From assembly GCA_002163245.1 (NCBI GenBank), contig MAAL01000105.1, forward strand, positions 1 through 64,000: 64,000 bases of DNA, read 5' to 3'. Source of the stretch: Gammaproteobacteria bacterium 42_54_T18. Lineage in GTDB: Bacteria > Pseudomonadota > Gammaproteobacteria > Pseudomonadales > Ketobacteraceae. Below, in pieces: positions 7,876 to 18,418 of this stretch. The number at the start of each line of letters is the position of its first letter. The first letter of the stretch is position 1. The translations under genes were made by a program, and so were the position numbers. A model generated the notes under the pieces. That model was not told where the DNA came from. It was given only the letters and a program-made list of their open reading frames with translations, and did no database searches.

Positions 7876-10125
7876 TTACCCACCTGATGCATGGTAACGT
7901 TTTACGTCAACGACATTCGGTAGCTGGTTAATTTTACCAAGCAAACTTCCCAAGCATTCCAAACTAGGAACCTCAACAGTTAACAACATTGTTGCTGTTC
8001 CAGTTCCGTAGTCTGAAGAGGTATTCACTGCCGTCAAATTAACTTTTTCATGAGTTATCGCACTCGTAACATCCATCAGTAAGCCCTGTCGATCATACGC
8101 TTTAACAAATATTTCTACTGAATAAATACGATCATTACGTTTACTCCAATTCACCTCTACAACACGTTCACGATTAGTTTCCATTAACCGTTTTAATTCA
8201 ATGCAGTCATCTCGATGTACCGTTACGCCCCGACCATAAGAAACATAACCAATAACATCATCACCTGGTACCGGCTTACAACACCCGGCTATGTTGGTCA
8301 AAATATTTGATACCCCATCTACCGTAAAATCGGTATCACTTTTGTTGACCTGAGGTTTACGCAAGTCAAAGGGTAAAACACCTTGCTCAGGCTCCGACTC
8401 AATAGCAGACTGGATTGCATTTAGCACCTGTCCAACACGTAAGTCTCCTGCTCCCACCGCAGCATAAATATCTTCTACTGATTTAACACTAAACGCCTGC
8501 GTAAAATCATTTAAATCAATTTTCCCAACATCTAACCGCTGGAACTCTTTTTCCAGTATTGCTTTTCCATCAACAATATTCTGTGTCCGATCCTGGCGCT
8601 TAAACCAATGAATCGCTTTTGCTCGAGCCCGAGCGGTACCTAAGTAACCTAAAGACGGATTAAGCCAATCACGACTAGGTTTTGCCTCATTACTTTTGAT
8701 AATGGTAACTTGTTCGCCTGTTTTTAACGTGTAGGTCAGTGGAACTATTCGGCCATTAACTTTTGCACCCCGGCAACTGTGCCCCACTTCAGTATGCACA
8801 TGATAAGCAAAATCCAACGGAGTAGCCCCCTGAGCCAAATCTACAACATGACCATCAGGGGTAAATACATAGACACGCTCTTCAACAATATCTTCACTGA
8901 ATTGCGATATAACACTGCTAACATCAGTATCACCTAGCTCTTCCTGCCACTCCAATACTTGGCGCAACCAGGTGATTTTATCTTCATAACTTTCACGGCT
9001 TTTTGTAGACCCTTCTTTATATCGCCAATGAGCACAAACACCTAATTCCGCTTCATCGTGCATATCCTGAGTACGAATTTGAACCTCAAGCACTTTTCCA
9101 TCAGGACCTAGTACGGCAGTATGGAGCGATCGATAGCCATTTTCTTTTGGTGCAGCAATATAATCATCAAATTCTTTGGGAATGTGTTGCCACAAATTGT
9201 GCACGATGCCCAACACGGCATAACAATCCCGAACCTCAGGCACCAAAACCCTCACGGCTCGCACATCATATACCTGATAAAAATCAATGCGCTTGCGTTT
9301 CATTTTGCGCCAAATACTAAAAATATGTTTGGCACGCCCACTGATATCACCGTCAATACCAACAGAGCCGAGTGAGGTCTGTAAATTATCAATCACCGTG
9401 GTGATATAATCTTCACGAACTAACCGTTTTTCATCTAATAAACGGGCTATCTTTTTGTAAGCGTGCGGCTGCAAATAACGAAAAGAAAGATCTTCAAGCT
9501 CCCATTTTATATGCCCAATACCAAGGCGATGGGCCAAGGGGGCGTACACATCAAAGACTTCTTTCGCTACTTTCTGTTTTTTCTCCTCCGGCGCATCTTT
9601 AACGGCTCGGATTGCACAGGTTCTTTCCGCAAGTTTAATTAACGCTACACGAACATCGTCAACCATTGCCACCAGCATACGTCGCAAGTTTTCTAGCTGG
9701 TTACTACTTTGACCCAGCACCATGCGCTTGTCTGCATTCATTACTGCACTAATAGCAGCCATCTGCAGTACACCGTCAATCAGGTTTGCAATACCTTCTC
9801 CCGCAACTTTGACCACTTCGGCAAGTGTTGTTTGACCCTCTCGAACGGCCCGATATATGACTGCAGCTTTTAGGCAATCGGTGTCCATGTGAAGATCAGC
9901 AAGGATTTCGGCCATCTCCAATCCAGTATTGAAACTGCTAGCCCCTTCAACCCACAGGTTATCGCCGGCCGACATATTCTGCTCTAACGAATAGCTTAAT
10001 TCAGCAAGTTTCATTAACCCTTCTGGGTCGGATATTTCCACCTTCTCTTGCAGGCGCTGCAACCAATCCTGCAAGTTAATGTCACCTTCTTCAATTAACT
10101 TGTGAACGTCTCGTACTTTAACCAT
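7876..10125 (-). CDS. relA: GTP pyrophosphokinase RelA
   Basis: RelA makes (p)ppGpp from ATP and GTP or GDP on stalled ribosomes. The 749-residue protein has a degenerate N-terminal hydrolase domain: where SpoT has its HD motif, this one reads VIYRAVREG, so it should be synthesis-only. The synthetase domain shows EFDDYIAAPKENGYRSLHT, with the acidic ExDD form typical of monofunctional RelA, and VQIRTQDMHDEAELG. A TGS domain (VHTEVGHSCRGAKVNG), a conserved-cysteine region (NIAGCCKPVPGDDVIGY) and a C-terminal ACT domain follow. It is coupled to mazG downstream. Confidence 0.97.
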   Translation of the reverse strand: MVKVRDVHKLIEEGDINLQDWLQRLQEKVEISDPEGLMKLAELSYSLEQNMSAGDNLWVEGASSFNTGLEMAEILADLHMDTDCLKAAVIYRAVREGQTTLAEVVKVAGEGIANLIDGVLQMAAISAVMNADKRMVLGQSSNQLENLRRMLVAMVDDVRVALIKLAERTCAIRAVKDAPEEKKQKVAKEVFDVYAPLAHRLGIGHIKWELEDLSFRYLQPHAYKKIARLLDEKRLVREDYITTVIDNLQTSLGSVGIDGDISGRAKHIFSIWRKMKRKRIDFYQVYDVRAVRVLVPEVRDCYAVLGIVHNLWQHIPKEFDDYIAAPKENGYRSLHTAVLGPDGKVLEVQIRTQDMHDEAELGVCAHWRYKEGSTKSRESYEDKITWLRQVLEWQEELGDTDVSSVISQFSEDIVEERVYVFTPDGHVVDLAQGATPLDFAYHVHTEVGHSCRGAKVNGRIVPLTYTLKTGEQVTIIKSNEAKPSRDWLNPSLGYLGTARARAKAIHWFKRQDRTQNIVDGKAILEKEFQRLDVGKIDLNDFTQAFSVKSVEDIYAAVGAGDLRVGQVLNAIQSAIESEPEQGVLPFDLRKPQVNKSDTDFTVDGVSNILTNIAGCCKPVPGDDVIGYVSYGRGVTVHRDDCIELKRLMETNRERVVEVNWSKRNDRIYSVEIFVKAYDRQGLLMDVTSAITHEKVNLTAVNTSSDYGTGTATMLLTVEVPSLECLGSLLGKINQLPNVVDVKRYHASGG

Positions 10126-10178
10126 TTGTAGATATCAATTCCTGTTTGGTCTCACTTAGCGGAGCAAAGAAACTCACT

Positions 10179-10223
10179 ATTTACGTTGAAATCATTTACG
10201 TTGAAATCATTTACGTTGAAATA
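10179..10223 (-). repeat. Three 15-bp tandem repeats spanning the rlmD stop
   Basis: The unit atttacgttgaaatc occurs at 10179-10193, 10194-10208 and 10209-10223, the last ending in a instead of c. Read on the minus strand in the rlmD frame, each unit encodes FQRK followed by a stop (TGA, TGA, then TAG for the most downstream copy). The gene therefore ends in three successive in-frame stops separated by copies of its own last four codons. Confidence 0.95.
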
Positions 10224-11679
10224 GTGCAATAGACTCCACATGCGTTGTATGAGGGAACATATCAACAACACCTACTCTCATCATTTTATAACCTTGCTGG
10301 ATCAATTCACCCGCATCCCTAGCTAATGTTGCAGGGTTACAGGAAACATATACAATTTTCTCAGGTGAAAAGTGGGATATGTTTTTAATAATATCAAAAG
10401 CCCCTGCTCTTGGTGGATCGATAAGTATCTTGGTGAATCCGTCATAGGACCACGATTGATTATCCAACGCCTGAGTAAGGTCAGCACTATGAAAGTCAAT
10501 ATTGGACAACGCATTGTTACTCGCGTTCTGTTTTGCCCTAACCACCATGTGGTCACTACCTTCAACACCAACAACTTTGGAAACTAATGTTGCTATTGGC
10601 AATGTAAAGTTACCGATACCACAAAACAGATCAAGAACTCTATCTTTTTCATTAAGATCAAGAAAATCAATAGCTTGAGCCACCAGTTTGCGATTATTCT
10701 CCCCGTTCACTTGAATAAAGTCGTTAGGGTTAAATTGAATATCAATCAACCCACCCTCTTCATTGCTATCAACCACTCCTTCAACAAATGCTTGAAAACT
10801 GGAGCGTTTAAATGAATAGGAAAGCTGCTCGTCGTCATTATCAGGCCACACACGATGAATCGAAGCTGCATTATCTGGCTGCAAATACAAATGGAATTGA
10901 TGTTGCTGGCAGAATACTAATAATGATTGTAAATCACTATTAGTTAAGGGCTTGAGGTAACGAAATGTCAGCACTGTAACACTATCGCCCTGTGTTAGGT
11001 CAATGTGTGAAATAACAGTGCTCTTTTGCAAGCCTGAGACCAGCACTTGAAGCTCTGGAATAAGGTTTTTTAGGCTCTCGGGCAAGACTGTACAGTGAGT
11101 AATTGGTACAACTCGAGCACTGTTTTTTGCCCTAAAACCAATAATACACGCACCGTTTGATTCATGTTTGATTGCGAACCTGGCTTTACGACGGTACCCC
11201 TCACTTGGGCCAGTGATTGGGTCAACAACATGCTCAGGTTTAAGGTCGCCAAAATGTGTTAATTGCTCAACTAAAACAGACTGCTTTAAGGATACCTGCG
11301 CTGCCGTAGACAGATGCTGCAAACTGCAGCCGCCGCATACATCCGCATGTTGACACGGAGTCTCAACACGCTCATGAGAGGGCTCTAATATTCGAACAGC
11401 AATCGCCTCGTCGTAACGGCCGTGACATTTGACGTAGCGAAATTCAACTGACTCACCAGCTAAACCACCATCAACAAACGTCGTCTTCCCTTCAATTCTG
11501 GCAATACCTCGACCATCGTGGCTAAGCTTCTCGATAGTCGAAATAACCAGTTCTTGAGGAACAGGCTTGCTGTTACGCTGTGTATTTCTCTCGCCGGCTT
11601 TTTGAGCATTTGTCTGTTGATGCCTCGAGCGGTGACGATTTCTATTCTTAGCTTGGTTTTTCTGATTCTGTCTTGCCAT
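10207..11679 (-). CDS. rlmD: 23S rRNA (uracil-1939-C5)-methyltransferase RlmD
   Basis: The enzyme methylates U1939 of 23S rRNA using S-adenosylmethionine. Its 490 residues begin with a basic, Q/N/R-rich tail, followed by a TRAM-type RNA-binding region (ELVISTIEKLSHDGRGIAR). The 4Fe-4S ligands appear as C-x5-C-x2-C in ETPCQHADVCGGC, with a further Cys in ITHCTV. The SAM-binding loop is VLDLFCGIGNFTLPIA and the catalytic nucleophile lies in YVSCNPATLARD. ATG 11679 overlaps the exonuclease stop as TAATG, so that start is preferred over the longer frame to 11712. The 3' end carries the triple FQRK-stop repeat. Confidence 0.95.
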   Translation of the reverse strand: MARQNQKNQAKNRNRHRSRHQQTNAQKAGERNTQRNSKPVPQELVISTIEKLSHDGRGIARIEGKTTFVDGGLAGESVEFRYVKCHGRYDEAIAVRILEPSHERVETPCQHADVCGGCSLQHLSTAAQVSLKQSVLVEQLTHFGDLKPEHVVDPITGPSEGYRRKARFAIKHESNGACIIGFRAKNSARVVPITHCTVLPESLKNLIPELQVLVSGLQKSTVISHIDLTQGDSVTVLTFRYLKPLTNSDLQSLLVFCQQHQFHLYLQPDNAASIHRVWPDNDDEQLSYSFKRSSFQAFVEGVVDSNEEGGLIDIQFNPNDFIQVNGENNRKLVAQAIDFLDLNEKDRVLDLFCGIGNFTLPIATLVSKVVGVEGSDHMVVRAKQNASNNALSNIDFHSADLTQALDNQSWSYDGFTKILIDPPRAGAFDIIKNISHFSPEKIVYVSCNPATLARDAGELIQQGYKMMRVGVVDMFPHTTHVESIALFQRK

Positions 11680-12470
11680 TAGCTTGTAACCAACACTTCG
11701 TTGGCTTCCCATTGTTCTAGGAACTGTTCAAAATGTGGATGCCCTTCACGGCGCAAGTACTCTTTCAATTGGTCAATTTCCGCTTGATACTCAACATCCA
11801 ATATTGCGCCTTTAACTAGCTGGAAGCGCAAATAAACTAACCAGGTGTTTAACACGTCGGATTCACAGTAATTCCGAATCCCTTTAATATCACCCTCTCG
11901 AAACGCATCCCAGACTTTCGCACCGCTCATCCCCATTTTACCGGGAAATCCAAGCAATGATGCCATTTGATCAAGAGGTACAGCAGCACGCATTTGAAAC
12001 ATAGCCAACACCTCCATTACATCAGTATGGCGTTCGTGATAACGGTTAATGTAATTATTCCACTTAAAGTTTTTGTCGTCGCCTCCAGTATCCCAATATC
12101 GAGGGGCCTGAACGCCATGAACCATTGACCGGTAGTGCAGTACGGGCAAGTCAAACCCTCCACCATTCCAAGAAACCAAAGTCGGTGTAAACCGATCCAA
12201 CAAATCAAAAAAACGTTGAATAATCTCTTTTTCTGAGGAATCTTCGTTACCTAGCGTCCATACCGCCAATTTTTCTCCAGAACGTAGGACCGCTGAAATC
12301 GCAACGATGCGTTGCAAATGTAACCTCAAAAACTCGGTACCATTTTCCTGTCGACGAAGATTAAACAGTGCGTTAGCTGCATCTTTATCATCAAGACCCT
12401 GTAAATCGTATAATCGACGACCTCCAGCGACATCCGGTACTGTTTCAATATCAAAAACAAGTACATTCAT
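11679..12470 (-). CDS. PolB-like 3'-5' exonuclease
   Basis: The 263-residue protein is a DEDD-type exonuclease of the predicted polymerase-B-like exonuclease family found beside rlmD in many gammaproteobacteria. Exo I is FDIET at residues 6-10, Exo II lies in SWNGGGFDLPVL, and Exo III is YCESDVLNTWLVYLR, giving the acidic metal ligands. No polymerase domain is present, so it is a stand-alone nuclease. Its natural substrate is unknown; DNA repair or RNA turnover are both possible. Its stop overlaps the rlmD start by one base, and cysM ends 31 bases upstream of its start, so the three form one operon. Confidence 0.85.
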   Translation of the reverse strand: MNVLVFDIETVPDVAGGRRLYDLQGLDDKDAANALFNLRRQENGTEFLRLHLQRIVAISAVLRSGEKLAVWTLGNEDSSEKEIIQRFFDLLDRFTPTLVSWNGGGFDLPVLHYRSMVHGVQAPRYWDTGGDDKNFKWNNYINRYHERHTDVMEVLAMFQMRAAVPLDQMASLLGFPGKMGMSGAKVWDAFREGDIKGIRNYCESDVLNTWLVYLRFQLVKGAILDVEYQAEIDQLKEYLRREGHPHFEQFLEQWEANEVLVTS

Positions 12471-12501
12471 TTATTACTGAACCTCCCAATCCATCGTTGC
12501 C

Positions 12502-13392
12502 TTATCCAGAAAAGACACCTGTAGATAAATAACGATCTCCACGATCACAGATAATGGCAACAATAACAGCATTTTCTACTTGCTCAGATAGCTGTAAAGC
12601 TCCCGCAACAGCACCACCCGATGAGACACCACAAAATATACCTTCCTCGCGGGCTAGTGCCAGCATTGTTTGCTCCGCATCGTCTTGACAAATATCCATA
12701 ACGGTATCAACACGCGTAGCATCAAATATTGAAGGTAAGTAAGCTTCAGGCCACCGGCGTATTCCTGGAATTGAGGCACCTTCTTTAGGCTGTAAACCCA
12801 CTATTTGAACTGCTGAGTTCTGCTCTTTTAAAAACCGAGAAGTCCCCATGATCGTGCCAGTTGTCCCCATAGAGCTTACAAAATGAGTAACCTCACCCTT
12901 GGTATCCCTCCATATTTCAGGCCCTGTTGTCTCATAATGTGCCAAAGGGTTATCCTCATTACCAAACTGATCCAGTACGATGCCTTTACCCTCTTTTTCC
13001 ATGACTTCCGCCAGGTCTCGAGCCCCCTCCATTCCTTCTTTCTGGGTCACTGAAACCAGTTCTGCACCATAGGCACGCATGGATGCCCTGCGCTCTTCAC
13101 TCATATTATCCGGCATGATGAGTAACATTTTATAACCTTTTATCGCTGCGGCCATCGCCAGAGCTATTCCAGTATTGCCACTGGTCGCTTCAATCAGCGT
13201 GTCACCAGGCTTAATCTGCCCTCGTTTCTCCGCTCGATTTATCATGCTTATCGCAGGCCGATCTTTCACTGAGCCCGCAGGGTTATTGCCCTCCAACTTC
13301 ACGAGGATAGTGTTTGAGGTATCGCCAGGCAACCGCTGCAGCCTGACGAGTGGCGTATTTCCGATAAATTGTTCTATTGTAGGATATGTCAT
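12502..13392 (-). CDS. cysM: Cysteine synthase B CysM
   Basis: This PLP enzyme makes cysteine from O-acetylserine and sulfide, and type B enzymes also accept thiosulfate. The 296-residue length from ATG 13392 matches CysM exactly. The frame remains open to 13476, but the extra residues are not family-like. The PLP lysine is K43 in AGSVKDRP; the substrate loop TSGNTGIALA and the phosphate-binding GTTGTIMG follow, with GVSSGGAVAGAL near the C-terminus. No strong ribosome-binding site is visible. It is divergent from gacS across about 160 bases, the same arrangement as in Pseudomonas. Confidence 0.94.
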   Translation of the reverse strand: MTYPTIEQFIGNTPLVRLQRLPGDTSNTILVKLEGNNPAGSVKDRPAISMINRAEKRGQIKPGDTLIEATSGNTGIALAMAAAIKGYKMLLIMPDNMSEERRASMRAYGAELVSVTQKEGMEGARDLAEVMEKEGKGIVLDQFGNEDNPLAHYETTGPEIWRDTKGEVTHFVSSMGTTGTIMGTSRFLKEQNSAVQIVGLQPKEGASIPGIRRWPEAYLPSIFDATRVDTVMDICQDDAEQTMLALAREEGIFCGVSSGGAVAGALQLSEQVENAVIVAIICDRGDRYLSTGVFSG

Positions 13393-13554
13393 AGCTAAGA
13401 AGTCTAACGAATTTAATAACTTGGGCCAATGGTAATACGCTTCTAACCTTAGAGCAAAAAGCAATAAGTGGAGCAAAAAATGTGCCTACTCCTCCATTCT
13501 GTAATACACTAGATACTAACAACGGACTGGACAGACATGACTATTTGAGGGCGC

Positions 13555-16446
13555 ATGAAACACTGGGGATTACTTGGCCGAGCAATATTTCTTGGCACAC
13601 TACCAACACTCTTTATCAGCTGGGTTCTTGGATCGTTTTTCTTGACGACTCGTTTTCAAGAGCTTAACGATAACTCCACTTATCATGGCCATACACTTGC
13701 AACCTCATACGCAAATGCTCTCAGTGGAACATTATCTAATATTGGGCAGCCTGATACTAAGCAAAATAATGCTGCCGCTGATAAAATCCTGGGTAAATTG
13801 CAATCCATTCCTAGCTTTATTATCGAAGACAGCAATATCCGCTCAGTCATTATCTACGATGAAAAAGAGCAAATAATTGCACAAGCCGGCCCTACAATGC
13901 TAGCACTCACATATGCGGAGAAGCACCTTCCATTCAACCACTCGCTAAATCCAAACAATAAATTTCGAGGATCTTTCTCTCGAGAAACCAGGGCAAGCAC
14001 ACGTATCATTGCCCCTATTTACAATCATATCGGTAGTGCTGAGAAAAGCAATAAAATCACCGGCTGGATTGAAGTTGAAGTTGATGCATCCAGCACCATC
14101 ATCGCAAAGTACCAAACTACACTCCTTATTCTTGTGGTTATTTTTATTGCATTAATTATTAATATTTACGGATCTTTTCGTTATTCAAGAGAGATAACTT
14201 CAACCCTTCATAAGGTTATGCTCTCCATAGGCACAATGATTTCAGGCAAGCTGGACACACACATTCAAGAAGACAGCTATGGTGAGCTCAAAGAACTCCA
14301 AGAAGGAATCAATACACTTAGCCACTCAATTCTAGAAGGCCACAGAGAACTACAACAAAATGTTGACCAAGCATCTGAAGACTTACGAGAAACCCTTGAA
14401 ACCATTGAAATTCAAAATATTGAATTGGATTTGGCACGAAAGGAAGCGCTAGAAGCTAGCCGGATTAAATCAGAATTCCTCGCAAATATGAGTCACGAGA
14501 TTCGCACCCCATTAAATGGTGTTATTGGCTTCACTAACCTTCTATTAAAAAGCCAGCTTAGTCACTCCCAACGAGACTACCTTGATACTATTCAAAAATC
14601 ATCCGAAAGCCTTTTGGCAATCATCAATGATATTTTAGATTTCTCAAAAATTGAGGCAGGGAAACTTGTACTTGACCAAATACCCTTAAACTTATCCGAA
14701 GTTGTGAGTGATGTTCTCACCATGTTAGCGCCCATGGCATACGATAAAAAACTCGAACAAGCCAGCCTCTTTTATTCTGATGTTCCACAGAATATTCTTG
14801 GCGACCCATTGCGCCTAAAACAAATCCTCACCAACCTTGTCAACAACGCCATCAAGTTTACGACCCAAGGAGAGGTCATTGTCAGAGTGATGCTCGACGA
14901 AACTAAGGACGGTATTGCGGTCATAAAAATCACCGTATCAGACACAGGCATTGGTTTAAGCACTGAACAACAGCAACATTTATTCAGTGCCTTCCGTCAG
15001 GCAGACACAACAACAGCACGCCGATTTGGTGGCACCGGGCTTGGACTTGTTATATCCAAACACCTTGTAGAACAAATGCGCGGGCAAATTGGGGTAGAAA
15101 GCGTACAAGGAGAAGGCTCTACCTTTTGGTTTACATTTAGAGCTGAAGTACATACATCCCATGATGAGCAGAATGTATTAATACCTCATAATACTCATAA
15201 GATCGTGCTTTATGATGAAAATACGACTGTCAGAAATGCATTAAAAAACACCTTACAAAAGCAAAAATACGCGTTAATCGAGTGCCCCAACTTCTCCGAT
15301 CTATCCACCATATTATCAACTCCACCTGCTGAAACAGCACCATCAGCAATGCTTGTTGGTATCTCGCCTCACGCTCCGAAACATCATGAAATTGCCAACC
15401 TTATACAACGCAATACCAACAACGTCCCCATCATTCTGCTAGGGAACCACATTGACCAGGTGATTATTAGTGAGATACTCAAATCAGCACCACCGCCATT
15501 AATACCCAAACCTTTTGCGCAGAAAAAAACCCTATCTATCATAAAAGAAGTTGTAGATGCCGAGAACTGGCAATTGGTGGGGCAAGAACAAGCCACAGAT
15601 AACGTCATCAAAATAGGATCAATCACTCCAGAAAATGTTAAAACCACACCAAAAACTACAACCCCACCCTCATCTGGACTTAACATCCTCGCAGTGGACG
15701 ACAACCCCGCAAATCTTAAACTAATATCGGTTCTATTATCAGATTTAGGTATTAACGTTACTTCATGTGACAACGGTCTCGAAGCAGTCGAGCTTGCAAA
15801 AACACACCGTTATGATCTTATTCTCATGGATATTCAAATGCCAGGCACCGATGGCGTTGAAGCAACACAGCTAATCCGCCAACAAGAAGAAGGCAAACGA
15901 AAGTCCCCCATCATAGCCGTCACCGCGCACGCTCTGGCAAACGAGAAGCAAGCTCTGTTAAATTCAGGAATGGATGACTACGTCACTAAACCCATTAATG
16001 AAAATCAGCTATTGCATATTATTAAACATTGGACAGGAAAAGATTTAACCACACCAATCACTCCAGCCCTCACTATACCTTCTCCTATCAAAAGTGAGGT
16101 AGTGAGTTTAAGTATGGGTCTTAAGCTGGCTAACAATAAGCAAGACCTTGCAGATGATATGTTAATCATGTTATTTGATTCCTTAACAAAAGACAGGATT
16201 TCACTAAGGGAGGATTTAAACAGTCAAGACTACTCACGAATGCTTGAGCGTGTACATAAGCTTCACGGAGCGACTCGATACACTGGTGTACCGAACCTAC
16301 AACGTTCAGCAAAAGCACTGGAGGAGGACTTAAAGCACAAACAATACGATAATGTGAATGTATTATGCGAAGCACTCATCGCTGACATCGAAGACATCAT
16401 TCAGTGGTGTGTTGAAAACAAACATTTTGAGGTGCCGATTACTTAG
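13555..16446 (+). CDS. gacS: GacS/BarA-type hybrid sensor kinase
   Basis: This is a three-step phosphorelay kinase that would phosphorylate a GacA/UvrY regulator and so control CsrA-binding small RNAs. Of the 963 residues, the first membrane helix is about 10-30, a periplasmic loop runs to about 180, and the second helix is 182-202, followed by HAMP. The dimerisation domain has H314 in [13 protein letters not shown], and the ATPase has DTGIGLS and [13 protein letters not shown]. Next comes a pseudo-receiver (about 541-655) that lacks the acceptor Asp, a true receiver with D759 in [10 protein letters not shown], and an Hpt domain with H901 in [16 protein letters not shown] 13555 has GAGG at good spacing. 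Its position opposite cysM matches the Pseudomonas locus. Confidence 0.93.
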   Translation: MKHWGLLGRAIFLGTLPTLFISWVLGSFFLTTRFQELNDNSTYHGHTLATSYANALSGTLSNIGQPDTKQNNAAADKILGKLQSIPSFIIEDSNIRSVIIYDEKEQIIAQAGPTMLALTYAEKHLPFNHSLNPNNKFRGSFSRETRASTRIIAPIYNHIGSAEKSNKITGWIEVEVDASSTIIAKYQTTLLILVVIFIALIINIYGSFRYSREITSTLHKVMLSIGTMISGKLDTHIQEDSYGELKELQEGINTLSHSILEGHRELQQNVDQASEDLRETLETIEIQNIELDLARKEALEASRIKSEFLANMSHEIRTPLNGVIGFTNLLLKSQLSHSQRDYLDTIQKSSESLLAIINDILDFSKIEAGKLVLDQIPLNLSEVVSDVLTMLAPMAYDKKLEQASLFYSDVPQNILGDPLRLKQILTNLVNNAIKFTTQGEVIVRVMLDETKDGIAVIKITVSDTGIGLSTEQQQHLFSAFRQADTTTARRFGGTGLGLVISKHLVEQMRGQIGVESVQGEGSTFWFTFRAEVHTSHDEQNVLIPHNTHKIVLYDENTTVRNALKNTLQKQKYALIECPNFSDLSTILSTPPAETAPSAMLVGISPHAPKHHEIANLIQRNTNNVPIILLGNHIDQVIISEILKSAPPPLIPKPFAQKKTLSIIKEVVDAENWQLVGQEQATDNVIKIGSITPENVKTTPKTTTPPSSGLNILAVDDNPANLKLISVLLSDLGINVTSCDNGLEAVELAKTHRYDLILMDIQMPGTDGVEATQLIRQQEEGKRKSPIIAVTAHALANEKQALLNSGMDDYVTKPINENQLLHIIKHWTGKDLTTPITPALTIPSPIKSEVVSLSMGLKLANNKQDLADDMLIMLFDSLTKDRISLREDLNSQDYSRMLERVHKLHGATRYTGVPNLQRSAKALEEDLKHKQYDNVNVLCEALIADIEDIIQWCVENKHFEVPIT

Positions 16447-16495
16447 CAACAGCACTTAACACAATATTACCTAAAGAATGGGGACACTTGCCAAA

Positions 16496-16873
16496 CTAGC
16501 TTTCCAACACAACAAAAGCAACTGCGTATTCCCTTTCATCCGAAAGGGTTATATGCTGCTGCTCCACACCTAAAGACTCAGCACGAGCTAATGCCTGACC
16601 TGAAAAACACAGTATCGGCTTACCCAGCTCGTCGTGCTCGATATAAATATCCTGCCACGACACACCCTCAGCAAAACCAGTTCCCAAAGCTTTTGAAGCT
16701 GCTTCTTTAACAGCAAACCGCTTCGCTAGAAATTGATCCACCTTGGTTACAGTCTGCAGTTCTAACAGCTCAGAGCTATGCAATATTCTCTGTGAGAATT
16801 TATCGCCATTGCGCTCCAATGACGCTTTCATTCTAGCAACGCTAACAATATCGGTGCCTATGCCAACAATCAT
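16496..16873 (-). CDS. acpS: Holo-[acyl-carrier-protein] synthase AcpS
   Basis: AcpS transfers 4'-phosphopantetheine from CoA to acyl carrier protein, activating fatty acid synthesis. The 125-residue length is typical. The magnesium ligands are D8 in VGIGTDIV and E57 in RFAVKEAASKALGTG, both intact. Its start codon shares one base with the pdxJ stop, so the two are translationally coupled. gacS ends 49 bases away on the opposite strand, with no strong hairpin between them. Confidence 0.96.
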   Translation of the reverse strand: MIVGIGTDIVSVARMKASLERNGDKFSQRILHSSELLELQTVTKVDQFLAKRFAVKEAASKALGTGFAEGVSWQDIYIEHDELGKPILCFSGQALARAESLGVEQQHITLSDEREYAVAFVVLES

Positions 16874-17610
16874 TAGCGTGCCTGCAACATTAATTGTTTC
16901 ATCTCTTTCACTGCACCCTTTAGCCCTGTAAAAACAGCTCGTGCAATAATACTATGACCAATATTAAGCTCATTCATTCCGGGTAACGCAGCGATTGGCT
17001 CTACGTTTTGATAGTGTAATCCGTGCCCTGCATTCACAACTAGCCCCAAGGTTTGACCGTACGCGACCGCTGATGCAATACGCTCATACTCTTGCTCTAC
17101 TGCAGCAGGGGTATCTGCATCGGCATAACATCCCGTGTGTATTTCTACAATCGGAGCTCCAGCATCGGCTGCGGCTTTAATTTGTTTTTCATCAGGGTCT
17201 ATAAACAGCGAGACCTCAATACCTTGTTCAGCTAACGTTTCACACGCAGACTTAACACGATCAAATTGAGCTATAACGTCAAGCCCACCCTCCGTCGTCA
17301 GCTCCTCACGTTTCTCTGGAACCAAGCAGCAATAATCTGGTTTAATCTCACAAGCAAACGTGACCATTTCATCTAAAACAGCCATTTCAAGATTAAGGCG
17401 TGTATTCATTGTTTGCTTGATAAGCCTAACATCTCGTTCTTGTATATGCCGACGATCTTCCCTTAAATGAACAGTGATACCATCCGCTCCAGCCTCTTCT
17501 GCATCTAACGCAGCTTGGACTGGGTCAGGATAACGTGTACCACGAGCTTGTCTCAACGTAGCCACATGATCAACATTCACACCTAACAAAACTCTATTGT
17601 GAAGATTCAT
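16873..17610 (-). CDS. pdxJ: Pyridoxine 5'-phosphate synthase PdxJ
   Basis: PdxJ condenses 1-deoxyxylulose 5-phosphate with 3-amino-2-oxopropyl phosphate to make vitamin B6 phosphate. The 245 residues form a TIM barrel with the diagnostic [16 protein letters not shown] at the N-terminus and [12 protein letters not shown], followed by [12 protein letters not shown] and [14 protein letters not shown] near the C-terminus. It overlaps the end of recO by 17 bases and joins acpS by one base. The order recO-pdxJ-acpS is conserved in E. coli and Pseudomonas. Confidence 0.97.
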   Translation of the reverse strand: MNLHNRVLLGVNVDHVATLRQARGTRYPDPVQAALDAEEAGADGITVHLREDRRHIQERDVRLIKQTMNTRLNLEMAVLDEMVTFACEIKPDYCCLVPEKREELTTEGGLDVIAQFDRVKSACETLAEQGIEVSLFIDPDEKQIKAAADAGAPIVEIHTGCYADADTPAAVEQEYERIASAVAYGQTLGLVVNAGHGLHYQNVEPIAALPGMNELNIGHSIIARAVFTGLKGAVKEMKQLMLQAR

Positions 17611-18370
17611 ATTTTGAAATTCCCATAAATAATTTTTTGCTTTCTAGTGGTTTCCCCCCAAGATGAGGAGCGAGTACCAATCGCATTAAACGCTTGGCCT
17701 CCGGTAACAGGTGTCGACTTAGGTTATCATGATACTGTTGTTGCTGAGCATAAACGACCATATCCCTCGAAATTGCCAGCAACAACTCGCCCGAGAACAC
17801 CCCGGACCTCGGTGCAAAGTTTTTGCTAGATATGGGGGAATCATAAATAAAACCATGATTTATCTCATATCGATAATAAGCGTCAACAACAATTGGAGCT
17901 CCACTTTGAGCATCACATTCGCAGGGTAATTGATAACCAATGGCATCTAACAAGCGCCATTCAAATTGGCGTAGGTACACCTCAATATTATCAGTATCGA
18001 CAAGCTCAGATAGACATTGCTGGTAATGCTCATAAATACCTTCTGCTGGCGCATCACGATGCAGCATACGCAAAAGTATCTCATTGAGATAAATACCGCT
18101 GTAGAGTTTTTTTCCGGATAACATATGTGGCACGCCGCCTTGCTCTACACTCTTGCCACTTTTTAACTCTCTTTTACCATACCAGGAGGCTAACAAAGGC
18201 TGAAAAGGTTGCAGTACTCGCGACTTAGCAGAGTTTTTGGTACTACGAACCCCCTTAAAAATAACGCTCACAAGCCCATACTCTTGAGATAATAGTTCAA
18301 CAATAGCACTGGTATCTTTGAACGGCTTGCTATGAAGAACATAACAAAGTGCATTTTCAACGGAATTCAT
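17594..18370 (-). CDS. recO: DNA repair protein RecO
   Basis: RecO acts in the RecFOR pathway by loading RecA onto SSB-coated single-stranded DNA. The 258-residue protein begins with an OB-fold ([31 protein letters not shown]), followed by the helical domain with [23 protein letters not shown]. The zinc-finger region is reduced: [10 protein letters not shown] gives only part of the usual four-cysteine set, as in other gammaproteobacteria. It lies 48 bases downstream of era and overlaps pdxJ. Confidence 0.94.
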   Translation of the reverse strand: MNSVENALCYVLHSKPFKDTSAIVELLSQEYGLVSVIFKGVRSTKNSAKSRVLQPFQPLLASWYGKRELKSGKSVEQGGVPHMLSGKKLYSGIYLNEILLRMLHRDAPAEGIYEHYQQCLSELVDTDNIEVYLRQFEWRLLDAIGYQLPCECDAQSGAPIVVDAYYRYEINHGFIYDSPISSKNFAPRSGVFSGELLLAISRDMVVYAQQQQYHDNLSRHLLPEAKRLMRLVLAPHLGGKPLESKKLFMGISKYESSQ

Positions 18371-18418
18371 ATTAGAAAACCAAAACTTATGACAGTAACC
18401 TACAACAACTCAGCAAAA

